In this document: in pieces, positions 50,543-58,762 of the stretch
Numbering within the stretch: position 1 is the first letter of the stretch
How the letters are laid out: each line of letters begins with the position of its first letter
NCBI RefSeq assembly: GCF_014198605.1
Contig: NZ_JACIHU010000008.1
DNA: 64,000 bases
Strand: one strand, 5' to 3'
Origin: Rhizobium etli_C
Lineage (GTDB): Bacteria; Pseudomonadota; Alphaproteobacteria; Rhizobiales; Rhizobiaceae
Made by a program: the position numbers and the translations under genes
The notes under the pieces: model-generated
Databases searched by the model: none
Seen by the model: only the letters and a program-made list of their open reading frames with translations
What the model was told of the DNA's origin: nothing

Positions 50543-51436
50543 ATGTCCGCCCTGGCAAATAAAGAAACTCCCTCGATCGTCGCCTCTGCCAAGCCGGCGG
50601 CGAAGGTTCTGTCATTCTCCGGCAAACAAGGATCGCGGATCGATTTTCGCCGTGCGGCGCTGACCGCACTTCACAATGCCGTTCCACCGGGCGTCGTGCT
50701 GGCACTCGTCCTCCTCCTCTGGCAGGTGCTCTGTTCATCGGCGGATGCCTCTCTGCCGTCGCCGCATCAGGTCTGGCAGGATAGCTACGACCTGATCGCC
50801 TATCCGTTCTTCAACTACGGCTCCCAGGATATCGGGCTCGGCTGGCGCGTGCTGGTCTCGCTGCAGCGCGTCGCCTATGGCTTCGGCCTTGCCGCAGTTA
50901 CCGGCATCATCATCGGGGCGATCATCGGCCAATCGGTCTGGGCGATGCGCGGCCTCGATCCGATCTTCCAGGTGCTGCGCACGGTGCCGCCGCTCGCCTG
51001 GCTGCCTCTGTCGCTCGCCGCCTTCCAGGATTCCAATCCATCGGCGATCTTCGTTATCTTCATCACCTCGATCTGGCCTGTCATCATCAACACCGCCGTC
51101 GGCGTCCGCAATATTCCGCAGGATTATCGCAACGTCGCCGAGGTGCTGCGGCTCAACCAGTTCGAATTCTTCTGGAAGATCATGCTGCCGTCGGCGGCTC
51201 CTTACATCTTCACCGGCCTCCGGATCGGCGTCGGCCTCTCCTGGCTCGCCATCGTCGCGGCCGAGATGCTGACCGGCGGCGTCGGCATCGGCTTCTTCAT
51301 CTGGGACGCGTGGAACTCCTCACGCCTTTCGGACATCATCGTCGCGCTCGCCTATATCGGCATCGTCGGCTTTGTCCTCGACAAGCTGGTGGCCGCGCTC
51401 GGCAAACTCGTCACCCGCGGCGCCATGGCCAACTGA
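50543..51436 (+). CDS. Nitrate-type ABC transporter permease (NrtB family)
   Basis: A 297-residue inner-membrane permease with about six helices after a long cytoplasmic N-terminus. The segments AYGFGLAAVTGIIIGAIIGQS, DPIFQVLRTVPPLAWLPLSLAAFQDSNPSAIFVIFITSIWPVIINTAVGV and the EAA-like loop VLRLNQFEFFWKIMLPSAAPYIFTGLRIG are typical of NrtB/TauC-type permeases. The start is ATG 50543 after GAGGAG. It lies 58 bases after the binding protein gene. Confidence 0.9.
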   Translation: MSALANKETPSIVASAKPAAKVLSFSGKQGSRIDFRRAALTALHNAVPPGVVLALVLLLWQVLCSSADASLPSPHQVWQDSYDLIAYPFFNYGSQDIGLGWRVLVSLQRVAYGFGLAAVTGIIIGAIIGQSVWAMRGLDPIFQVLRTVPPLAWLPLSLAAFQDSNPSAIFVIFITSIWPVIINTAVGVRNIPQDYRNVAEVLRLNQFEFFWKIMLPSAAPYIFTGLRIGVGLSWLAIVAAEMLTGGVGIGFFIWDAWNSSRLSDIIVALAYIGIVGFVLDKLVAALGKLVTRGAMAN

Positions 51437-51447
51437 GGACCATCCTG

Positions 51448-52245
51448 ATGAACGCCTATCTCAAGCTCGATCATATCGACAAGCATTTCGATCGCGGCGG
51501 CGTGCGCGCCGAAGTCCTGAAGGATATCAACCTGACGATATCCGAAGGCGAATTCGTCTCGATCATCGGCCATTCCGGCTGCGGCAAGTCCACCCTGCTC
51601 AATCTCATCGCCGGGCTGACGCCGGTTTCTTCAGGCGCCGTGCTCCTGGAAAATCGCGAGGTCAACGAGCCAGGCCCGGAACGCGCCGTCGTCTTTCAGA
51701 ACCATTCGCTGCTGCCGTGGCTGACGGTCTATGAGAACGTGAATCTCGCCGTCTCCAAGGTCTTCAGCCGAACGAAGACCAAGGCCGAGCGGCATGACTG
51801 GGTCATGGCCAATCTCGACCTCGTGCAGATGGCGCACGCCAAGGACAAGCGGCCCGCGGAAACCTCAGGCGGCATGAAGCAGCGCGTCGGCATTGCCCGC
51901 GCGCTTGCCATGGAGCCGAAGATCCTGCTGCTCGATGAGCCCTTCGGCGCGCTCGATGCGCTGACGCGCGCCCATCTTCAGGATGCGGTGATGGAAATCC
52001 ACGCCCGGCTTGGCAACACGATGGTGATGATCACCCATGATGTCGATGAAGCGGTACTGCTCTCTGACCGCATCGTGATGATGACCAACGGCCCGGCAGC
52101 CCGCATCGGCGAAGTGCTCGACGTGACCATGCCCCGCCCCCGCAACCGCATCGAGCTTGCCTCCGACAGGACATATCTCAAATGCCGCGAGGCCGTGCTC
52201 AAGTTCCTTTACGAACGCCATCGCTTCATCGAAGCCGCGGAATAG
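51448..52245 (+). CDS. Nitrate-type ABC transporter ATPase (NrtD/TauB family)
   Basis: A 265-residue ATPase with Walker A (IIGHSGCGKSTLLNLIAGL), the signature segment TSGGMKQRVGIARALAMEPKILLLDEPFGALDALTR and the switch region MVMITHDVDEAVLLSDR. It starts 11 bases after the permease stop. It lacks the C-terminal binding domain of NrtC, so it corresponds to the short type. A perfect 7-bp hairpin overlaps its stop codon. Confidence 0.91.
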   Translation: MNAYLKLDHIDKHFDRGGVRAEVLKDINLTISEGEFVSIIGHSGCGKSTLLNLIAGLTPVSSGAVLLENREVNEPGPERAVVFQNHSLLPWLTVYENVNLAVSKVFSRTKTKAERHDWVMANLDLVQMAHAKDKRPAETSGGMKQRVGIARALAMEPKILLLDEPFGALDALTRAHLQDAVMEIHARLGNTMVMITHDVDEAVLLSDRIVMMTNGPAARIGEVLDVTMPRPRNRIELASDRTYLKCREAVLKFLYERHRFIEAAE

Positions 52246-52255
52246 ACCCCGCGGC
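52234..52255 (+). terminator. Hairpin across the stop codon of the nitrate-type ATPase gene
   Basis: GCCGCGG (52234-52240) and CCGCGGC (52249-52255) pair perfectly around an 8-base loop that holds the TAG stop. No T run follows, so termination before vbsP would be partial at best. It may instead stabilise the upstream mRNA. Confidence 0.4.
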
Positions 52256-52291
52256 GATTGCCAATCGGTCCGAGGTACGCATACTGGCCTG

Positions 52292-53011
52292 ATGCAGCAA
52301 TCAGACGATCAACCGGCCGCCATCGATGTCGCGCTCTGGCAATATCCGCAGAACGAAGGCGATGAGAAGCGCTGGATGCGATCTCTTTCATCGAATGAGC
52401 GGGAGCGCGCTGCGACCTACCGGTTCGAACGGGACCGGACCTCGTTCATCGCCGGCCGGTATCTGCTGCGGCAACGGCTGGGCGTGCATACGCAAACCCC
52501 GCCTGACAAGCTCGTGTTGGTGGCGGACGCATACGGCAAGCTGAGGGTCGCCGGTCATGATGGGCTGCAATTCAGCCTTTCCAATGCCGACGGGCTGGTG
52601 GCGGTCGCGATCGCTTCGGGATGCGAGCGCATCGGCATTGATTGTGAACGCGCCGACACCGAAATCGAAGCGGCGACGTTGGGAAGCTATTGCAGTCCGG
52701 ACGAACGGCGTTGGCTCGATCAATTGCCTCAGGGCGAAGGGCCGCGCGTAGCCGTTGCATTTTGGGCACTCAAGGAGAGCCATCTCAAGGCACTCGGGGT
52801 GGGCCTGCGCGAAGATCCCCGCAGCGTCGCCTTTTCCTGGCAGGACGGCATCCCTGTCATGGTTCAGAGCGGTGAACCGGACCGGCAATGGCATCACCGC
52901 CTGATCGAGGGCAGCGGCCAGCACGTCTTCGCGCTGGCCGTCCGCTCCCAATCAGGCTCCCCCGGCATTCATGTCCTGACGTTTCAGGATGACAGCATGC
53001 CGTCCGAATAG
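52292..53011 (+). CDS. vbsP: 4'-phosphopantetheinyl transferase VbsP
   Basis: A 239-residue Sfp-type phosphopantetheinyl transferase that converts the carrier domain of the peptide synthetase VbsS to its active form. The core motifs are IGIDCERAD (Mg-binding, about residues 111-119) and FWALKESHLKALGVGL (W-x-x-K-E-x-x-x-K, about 155-170). The start is ATG 52292. Its 3' end overlaps the end of the convergent vbsO by 28 bases. It lies just after the nitrate-type transporter on the same strand and has no clear promoter of its own. Confidence 0.88.
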   Translation: MQQSDDQPAAIDVALWQYPQNEGDEKRWMRSLSSNERERAATYRFERDRTSFIAGRYLLRQRLGVHTQTPPDKLVLVADAYGKLRVAGHDGLQFSLSNADGLVAVAIASGCERIGIDCERADTEIEAATLGSYCSPDERRWLDQLPQGEGPRVAVAFWALKESHLKALGVGLREDPRSVAFSWQDGIPVMVQSGEPDRQWHHRLIEGSGQHVFALAVRSQSGSPGIHVLTFQDDSMPSE

Positions 53012-54342
53012 CCGGCCCGGAGCTGATGCGGCATGGCCGAAGCTGCCTCCGTCGCCCAGACCAGCTGTGCATTGTCGGGTTCGGCATCGAAATGCTGCCG
53101 GCCGAGAAGCGCGTTGACGATGCTTGCACTGCGCCAGGCCATCAGGCTGAGCTGAGAGTCGGCGATGCCGTGGGAGTATCGGCCGGCATTCTGCGCAAAC
53201 AGCCGGTTGGTCCTTGGACCTGTCCACTGCATCGTGTAGTCGTCGTTCAAGGTGGGATAGCCGTTTCTGTCGAGGCTGATCCTTTCCCCGAGCGATCCGA
53301 GCGCATCCGGCAAACGGAACCTGTAGCCGGTTGCCAGCACCACCGCATCGGCATGCAACACCTCGATCCCGCCGTCGAAGTGGTTGCGGACGATCAGCCG
53401 ATAGGCATTGCCGTTCCGCTCCATCTGGATCACGTCGCGGTTCGGCGACAGAGATGCGTTCAGCGCGCTCGGCTCGAGATAACGCAGCGCGTAGAGGCGG
53501 CGGTAGATCGAGTGGATCGTCGAAATCGACAGGCCGTCGCTGGTCAGGATCGAGTTCTTCAGCGCCGCCTGCTTCTGCTCGCCGCTGAGCTTCAGATAGG
53601 CCTGCACATATTCCGGCGAGAAGACCTGGTTCGAAAACGGCGTGTCGTTGATCGGCTCGAAATTGTGGCGCCGGCTGATCCAGGTCAGCTCCTTCATCGA
53701 GCTGGCATCCCCAAGCAGCGCTTCGACCACCTCGCCGCCGCTCTGGCCGCCGCCGACCACGACGATGCGGGCGGCGCGAAGATCCTTGAGACGCGACTTG
53801 GCCTCGCTGTTGTGGAAGCAATCGGACCCAAGGAAGGGTTTCGCCCAGTCTGGCACGAAGGGCGAAGACCCGGTGCCGATCACCAGGTTCTTCGCTTCTT
53901 CCTGGCCGTTGTCGAAGCGTAGGACGAAACGGTCGTCGCGGTGCTCCACGTCGCGGATGTCAGTTCCGTAACGCAAGCCGTCGACGCCGTTGGCGACCCA
54001 GGCGAGATAGCGCGCGAATTCCTGCCGGGGAACGGCGTCGTAATTGGCGTTCAGGAAGGCGTAGAGCCTCTTATGCGCTACCAGATAGGAGACGAAGGAC
54101 CAGCGGCTCGTCGGCAGGACCGGGGTGACGAGGTCCTTCAGGAAGGATGATTGCAGCTCGACGCCGGGCATCATCATGCCGGGATGCCAGTCGAAGGAAC
54201 CACGCCGCTCGAAGAAGCGGCTGCGGACCTCGGGCACGGATTCCAGCAGGCAGGCAAGGCTCAGATTGGAGGGACCGATGCCGATGCCGGCAAGATCGAG
54301 CGGCTCGTTGAGGGCATCCCTGCGGGTAAAAGCAACGGTCAT
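52984..54342 (-). CDS. vbsO: L-ornithine N5-hydroxylase VbsO
   Basis: A 452-residue NADPH- and FAD-dependent N-hydroxylating monooxygenase of the PvdA/IucD/SidA family. GIGIGPSNLSLACLLE binds FAD (about residues 19-34), IVVVGGGQSGGEVVEALL binds NADPH (about 192-209), and ATGYRFRLPDAL is the C-terminal ATGY motif. It hydroxylates the side-chain nitrogen of ornithine, the first committed step of vicibactin synthesis. The ATG overlaps the stop of vbsS by 4 bases (ATGA), showing coupling in the vbsG-vbsS-vbsO operon. Confidence 0.93.
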   Translation of the reverse strand: MTVAFTRRDALNEPLDLAGIGIGPSNLSLACLLESVPEVRSRFFERRGSFDWHPGMMMPGVELQSSFLKDLVTPVLPTSRWSFVSYLVAHKRLYAFLNANYDAVPRQEFARYLAWVANGVDGLRYGTDIRDVEHRDDRFVLRFDNGQEEAKNLVIGTGSSPFVPDWAKPFLGSDCFHNSEAKSRLKDLRAARIVVVGGGQSGGEVVEALLGDASSMKELTWISRRHNFEPINDTPFSNQVFSPEYVQAYLKLSGEQKQAALKNSILTSDGLSISTIHSIYRRLYALRYLEPSALNASLSPNRDVIQMERNGNAYRLIVRNHFDGGIEVLHADAVVLATGYRFRLPDALGSLGERISLDRNGYPTLNDDYTMQWTGPRTNRLFAQNAGRYSHGIADSQLSLMAWRSASIVNALLGRQHFDAEPDNAQLVWATEAASAMPHQLRAGYSDGMLSS

Positions 54343-57300
54343 GCGTTATCCTTCTCTGTTTCCTTGAGACGCAGGGCAAGCCTTGAATGGAAGGCGGGAG
54401 ACCCGATCATGTGCAGATGGTTGGTGCCGGTGATGATTTCGGCCGCGCGCGCCCGCGGCGACAGGCGGCGCCAATCGATCAGGTTGAGGCCGCGATTGAG
54501 GCTGTCGTCGGCCGCCCAGGGATAGATCGGCACGTCATGGGGAACGAGCCGATGCTTGCGAAAGATCAGGGCGTTGTCGATCAGCACCCAGAACGTATGC
54601 TCGCGGCTGCTGATGTCAGGCCCGTCGGTCGGAAGCGGATCCTTCTCGTCGCCGACGAAGCGCAGGAACTGCTCATAGGTGTCGGCGTCCATCGTCGAAA
54701 GCAGCCGGTCCCATTCCGGGCGCATCGCCGTCTTCCGCAGCCATGCCTGTACGTCCCGATGCAGCGCATCGCGTTCGCCGGGGCGGAAGCGCGGCCTGGC
54801 GCCGATCGCGAATTCCGATCCGAGATCGCAAACGTCGACCATCGCCATCATCCTGACGTCGACCTCGTTGCCGAGGGTGCGGGCAGCCTCGTAGGCGAGA
54901 AGCCCGCCCCAGGACCAGCCGAGGAAATAGCAGGGCGCGCCTCCGCTATGCGCCCTGATGTAATCGACATAGCTCTCGATGATTTCTTCGATCGGTGCAC
55001 CGACTTCCTTCTTTTCCGACAGCGAATGGCAAATGAAGCCGGTCGCCGGCTGGTCGGCGCCGAGATAATCGACGAGCTTCACATATTCGCGGGTGCTGAC
55101 CAGAAGACCCGGAAAGCAATAGAGCCGCGGCTTGGCGCCGGAGGCGCGCAGCACGATCACCTCGGAGAGATCGCGCTCCTCCCCCTGTTCCATCACGCCG
55201 GCAAAGGCGCGAATGGTCGGGTTGTTGAAGATATCGGCGACGGTCAGCGGAACCTTCGGCCGGCGCTGCCGGAGCAGCGAAAGGATGCGGATCGCGCCCA
55301 GCGAATTGCCGCCGATCGTGAAGAAATTATCCTCGACGCTGATCGCTTCCAGCTTGAGAACCTGGCGCCAGACATCCAGCACCTCCTCCTCCAGCGCGGT
55401 CGCCGGCTCGACGATGGCGCGTTTGACCGGTTGGGGTGCGGGCAGCGCGAAGCGATCGAGCTTGCTGTTCGGATTGGTCGGCATCTTCTCGAGTTCGACC
55501 ACGGCGGCCGGCACCATATAGGACGGCAGGCTGCGTTCGAGGCCGGCGCGGATCGTCTCGACATCCAGCCTCTCGTCCTTCTTCGGAACGACATAGGCGA
55601 CCAGCGCCTTTTCGCCGCCGGCATCGTCATCGCGCAGCACGACAAGGGCCTCGCCGACGCCGGGCTGCTGGAGCAGTGCGGCCTCGATCTCGCCGAGCTC
55701 GATGCGGTAGCCGCGCAGCTTGACCTGATGGTCGACGCGGCCGACGAATTCGACCGTTCCGTCCTCACGCCAACGCGTCAGATCGCCGGAGCGATAAAGC
55801 CGGCCGCCTTCCTTCGAGAACGGGTCGGGAATGAAGCGGTCGGCCGTCGTATCCGCTTTGCCGAGATAACCGCGCGCGATGCCCTCGCCACCGATATAGA
55901 GTTCGCCGGTCACGCCGATCGGGCACAGGTTGAGGTCGGGATCGAGCACATAGACGCGTCGCAGCCCGACGGCGCGGCCGAGCGGCGCATAGACGCCCTG
56001 GAACTTCGTCCCGGCCCTCACCTTCCAGACCATCGGCGTCATGATCGTTTCCGTGGGACCATAGCCGTTGATCAGCCATTCCGATTTCAGCGCCCGCGAC
56101 AGAAGATCGAAGGTCGATTGCGCCAGCCCCTCGCCGCCGAAGGAATAGAGGCGCATCGGCGGCGCGCCGTCGGTAATATCGGCCCATTCCGCCAGTTGCT
56201 GCAGATAGGTTGTAGGGATGCTGGCATTGTTGGCGCCATGCTTGCGCATCGCCGTCAGCGTCTCCTCAGGCGTCCACAGCGGCTGGTCGGGAAGGATGAT
56301 GCTGCCGCCTTCCATCAGCGGGTTCATCCACCGCTCATGGCCGCCGTCCGAACTGAAGGGCAGGAAGGGCAGCTCGCGGGATTCCGAGCTCATGCCATAA
56401 ACACGCGAAGTATTCTGCAGATGATGCGTCAGCGGCCCGTGCTCGACGGCGACGCCCTTCGGCAACCCCGTCGAACCCGAGGTGTACATGACATAGGCGA
56501 GCTGGTCCCTGTGCGTGGGAACATAGAGCGGCGTATCCGGCTCGCCATCGAGATCGAGCTTGTCGAGCTCGAGGACGGTCGCGTCGAGCTCTTCCGGCAG
56601 GCGGTGGCGCAGCCAGCTATGGGTGAGCACGATCTTGACGCCGCCATCGCGCAGGATGTGGTGGTTGCGCGCGGGCGGATGGTCTGGCTCGACAGGAATA
56701 TAGGCGCCGCCGGCCTTCAAGGTCGCGAGAATGCCGACGATCGCTTCAGGCGAACGCTTGATGAAGATCGCGACCGTCACTTCGGCGCGGACGCCGAGCT
56801 GCCGCAGCCGATGCCCGAGGCGGTTGGTGCTCGCCTCCAGCCAGCCATGACTCCACTCCTCGTCGCCGTAGACGATCGCAGTCTTCTCGGGCGTGCGGCG
56901 CGAATGAGCCGAGATCAGCTCGTGCACCGGCCGGTCGTCGTTGACGACGTCATCCTCATAGGGCGCCGACAGCCAGTCGAGCTCGTCGCTGCCCATGAGT
57001 TCGATATCCTTGATCCTGAGATCCGGCCTCGCGACGATCTGCTCCAGCACCAGGCAAAAATGCCGGGCGACCCGGGCAATCAAGGCGCCGTCATAGAGAT
57101 CCCCGGCATAGTCGATCAGCCCGTGCGCGGCGCCGTCGGCACGCGCCTCGATCACGAGGGAAAGCTCGCTGTCGGCGCGTGCGCCTGAAGGCTCCAGGTT
57201 CGTCGCCTGCCTTGCGACGGGATAGGGCTCGCGGGATTCGAACAAGGCCTTGACCACGGCCTCCTGGGCGGCGGCCTCGTCGACGACCAGCTCCTGCGTG

Positions 57301-58331
57301 ATGCGCTCCAGCGGCACGAGGCGGGCAAGCCCCTCCTCCGTCACCGACGAGATCGCCGCGACGACATCGTCGAGCGAGTGTCTGGAGGTCAGCGAAAGCA
57401 CAAGGGGAAGAACCTGTTCGGCGCGGCCGTGGCTGGCGAGATGTTCGGTGCGGGGCCGCGCGACGAGAAGGCCGGTCAGCAAGGCGTAGTTGCCGCTGTA
57501 GCGCGCCAGCAGAGCGCAGAAAGCGGCATGAAGCACGCGCTCGACCCGAACGCCCTTCCCCCTCGCATGCCGTTCGAGTTTTTCCCAGAGGCCGGGCTCG
57601 ATCGAAAACCGATGCTCGGCGCGCGCCACGCCTGCCAAGCCGCCGCTGTTGAAGCGGGTCGGGAAGGTCGAGGCCGCATAATCGGGGCCGATCGCATCGC
57701 GCCAATAGGCAAGCGCCTGCCGCGCCTCATCCGTCTCCAGCCAATCGGCCTCCCGCACCCCGGCGGCGATTTCCACCGGGTGTATGTCGCCGGCGGGTTC
57801 GCCATCGAGAATGCGGGCCAGCGAGCCGGCAAGAACGGATTTTTCGCAGTCGTCGCAGATGATCGGATGCAGCACGATCGTCAGCAGCGACTGCCCCTCG
57901 GCAAGCCGGATGATCTGGATACGCGCGCCGGGGGCCTCCAAGAGATCGAAGCGCTTGTCGCGGAAAGCCTTCCGTGCAGCCGCTGCATCCGGTTCGGAAA
58001 CGGCCGCGCCATCGCTGCCGAGGATTTCGATCGGCACCGCGTTCGACGCGCCGCGATATTGCTCGATGCGGCCGCCCGCCAGCCGGCGGAAGCGTGAGGC
58101 AAGCGACGGATTCTGCGCCACGAGCGCCCGGCAGGCCTCGGCAATCGTCTCGACGTCGACGGTTGCGCTCAGTCGCAGCCCGATGACCTGGTCGGGAAAG
58201 ACCGTGTAATTGCCGATCTGCTCCAGCGACCAGATGCGCTTCTGCGCGATCGTCAGCGGAAAACTCTCGAAGACGGCATCCACTGCGTCGGTCGGGCGGG
58301 CATCGGCGAAATTGGTGATCTGCTTGTTCAT
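54339..58331 (-). CDS. vbsS: Vicibactin non-ribosomal peptide synthetase VbsS
   Basis: A 1330-residue single-module synthetase. A condensation-like domain covers about residues 20-445 and an adenylation domain about 465-960 (VMYTSGSTGLPKGVAVEHG near 619, LYIGGEGIARGYLGK, VKLRGYRIELGEIEAAL). The carrier domain has its pantetheine Ser in FFTIGGNSLGAIR near 1008. The thioesterase covers about 1060-1325 with GWSWGG near 1139. A single module with a terminal thioesterase fits iterative assembly and cyclisation of three units into the trimeric lactone. The condensation motif HHxxxDG is degenerate: residues 155-161 read HPIICDD, so the second, catalytic His is Pro. There is no epimerase domain, in line with a separate epimerase, VbsL. 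VbsG lies 18 bases upstream. Confidence 0.94.
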   Translation of the reverse strand: MNKQITNFADARPTDAVDAVFESFPLTIAQKRIWSLEQIGNYTVFPDQVIGLRLSATVDVETIAEACRALVAQNPSLASRFRRLAGGRIEQYRGASNAVPIEILGSDGAAVSEPDAAAARKAFRDKRFDLLEAPGARIQIIRLAEGQSLLTIVLHPIICDDCEKSVLAGSLARILDGEPAGDIHPVEIAAGVREADWLETDEARQALAYWRDAIGPDYAASTFPTRFNSGGLAGVARAEHRFSIEPGLWEKLERHARGKGVRVERVLHAAFCALLARYSGNYALLTGLLVARPRTEHLASHGRAEQVLPLVLSLTSRHSLDDVVAAISSVTEEGLARLVPLERITQELVVDEAAAQEAVVKALFESREPYPVARQATNLEPSGARADSELSLVIEARADGAAHGLIDYAGDLYDGALIARVARHFCLVLEQIVARPDLRIKDIELMGSDELDWLSAPYEDDVVNDDRPVHELISAHSRRTPEKTAIVYGDEEWSHGWLEASTNRLGHRLRQLGVRAEVTVAIFIKRSPEAIVGILATLKAGGAYIPVEPDHPPARNHHILRDGGVKIVLTHSWLRHRLPEELDATVLELDKLDLDGEPDTPLYVPTHRDQLAYVMYTSGSTGLPKGVAVEHGPLTHHLQNTSRVYGMSSESRELPFLPFSSDGGHERWMNPLMEGGSIILPDQPLWTPEETLTAMRKHGANNASIPTTYLQQLAEWADITDGAPPMRLYSFGGEGLAQSTFDLLSRALKSEWLINGYGPTETIMTPMVWKVRAGTKFQGVYAPLGRAVGLRRVYVLDPDLNLCPIGVTGELYIGGEGIARGYLGKADTTADRFIPDPFSKEGGRLYRSGDLTRWREDGTVEFVGRVDHQVKLRGYRIELGEIEAALLQQPGVGEALVVLRDDDAGGEKALVAYVVPKKDERLDVETIRAGLERSLPSYMVPAAVVELEKMPTNPNSKLDRFALPAPQPVKRAIVEPATALEEEVLDVWRQVLKLEAISVEDNFFTIGGNSLGAIRILSLLRQRRPKVPLTVADIFNNPTIRAFAGVMEQGEERDLSEVIVLRASGAKPRLYCFPGLLVSTREYVKLVDYLGADQPATGFICHSLSEKKEVGAPIEEIIESYVDYIRAHSGGAPCYFLGWSWGGLLAYEAARTLGNEVDVRMMAMVDVCDLGSEFAIGARPRFRPGERDALHRDVQAWLRKTAMRPEWDRLLSTMDADTYEQFLRFVGDEKDPLPTDGPDISSREHTFWVLIDNALIFRKHRLVPHDVPIYPWAADDSLNRGLNLIDWRRLSPRARAAEIITGTNHLHMIGSPAFHSRLALRLKETEKDNA

Positions 58332-58349
58332 CTTGCCATCCAGAGGTTT

Positions 58350-58568
58350 TCAGAGACGCGCGTCAGCGGCCATTGCCGAGCGCAGGGAGAGCGGGCGGGG
58401 ATCGGTCCAGATTTCGCGGATATGGGCCAGGCATTCCTGGCGCGAACCGGCAAAGCCCGCGGCCTCCCAGCTCACCGGAATCCGCTTGTCCTGCGGCCAG
58501 ACCGAGTAGTGGCGCTCGGTGTCGTAGACGACGATCCAGAGATCGTCGCGGGGCTCAAGATTGTCCAT
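58350..58568 (-). CDS. vbsG: MbtH-like protein VbsG
   Basis: A 72-residue MbtH-family protein, the small chaperone that binds and activates adenylation domains. The family pattern is present: NLEPRDDLWIVVYDTERHYSVWPQDKRIPVSWEAAGFAGSRQECLAHIREIWTD, with the Ser-Val-Trp and two later Trp residues. It is the first gene of the vbsGSO operon. A PvdS/RpoI-type promoter (minus strand, 58606-58629) lies just upstream. Confidence 0.93.
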   Translation of the reverse strand: MDNLEPRDDLWIVVYDTERHYSVWPQDKRIPVSWEAAGFAGSRQECLAHIREIWTDPRPLSLRSAMAADARL

Positions 58569-58605
58569 TCGAAGCTCCTGCAGAGATGGATGTCATGCGC
58601 AAATG

Positions 58606-58629
58606 ACGGATCCAGCAGGCCGGAGTTTA
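58606..58629 (-). promoter_or_regulatory. RpoI-type promoter of vbsGSO
   Basis: On the minus strand TAAAC (58629-58625) is followed after exactly 16 bases by CGTC starting at 58608. This matches the iron-starvation sigma factor (PvdS) box TAAAT-N16-CGT except for the last base of the first element. It is about 40 bases upstream of the vbsG start, and mirrors the plus-strand site at 58665-58688. Confidence 0.75.
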
Positions 58630-58664
58630 GAAAATTGCTGAGAATTTTTTTCTTCGCCTAACCC

Positions 58665-58688
58665 TAAATCGGGCCGGAGATGGATCGT
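58665..58688 (+). promoter_or_regulatory. RpoI-type promoter of vbsADL
   Basis: TAAAT (58665-58669), then 16 bases, then CGT (58686-58688), an exact match to the PvdS/iron-starvation box. The neighbouring bases (GGATCGTCAT) are nearly the same as at the vbsG promoter (GGATCCGTCAT), suggesting one sigma factor, RpoI, reads both. Confidence 0.78.
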
Positions 58689-58762
58689 CATTCTACCAAA
58701 TCGGCACAGGAGCGGGCTTCATGCTCGAAGCGTCAAAAGTCCTGCCGATCAAGGAGAACATC

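Noticed and set aside
54387..57188. 933-codon open frame opposite vbsS
   Set aside because: Antisense shadow of the peptide synthetase, with no start signal and no domain pattern.
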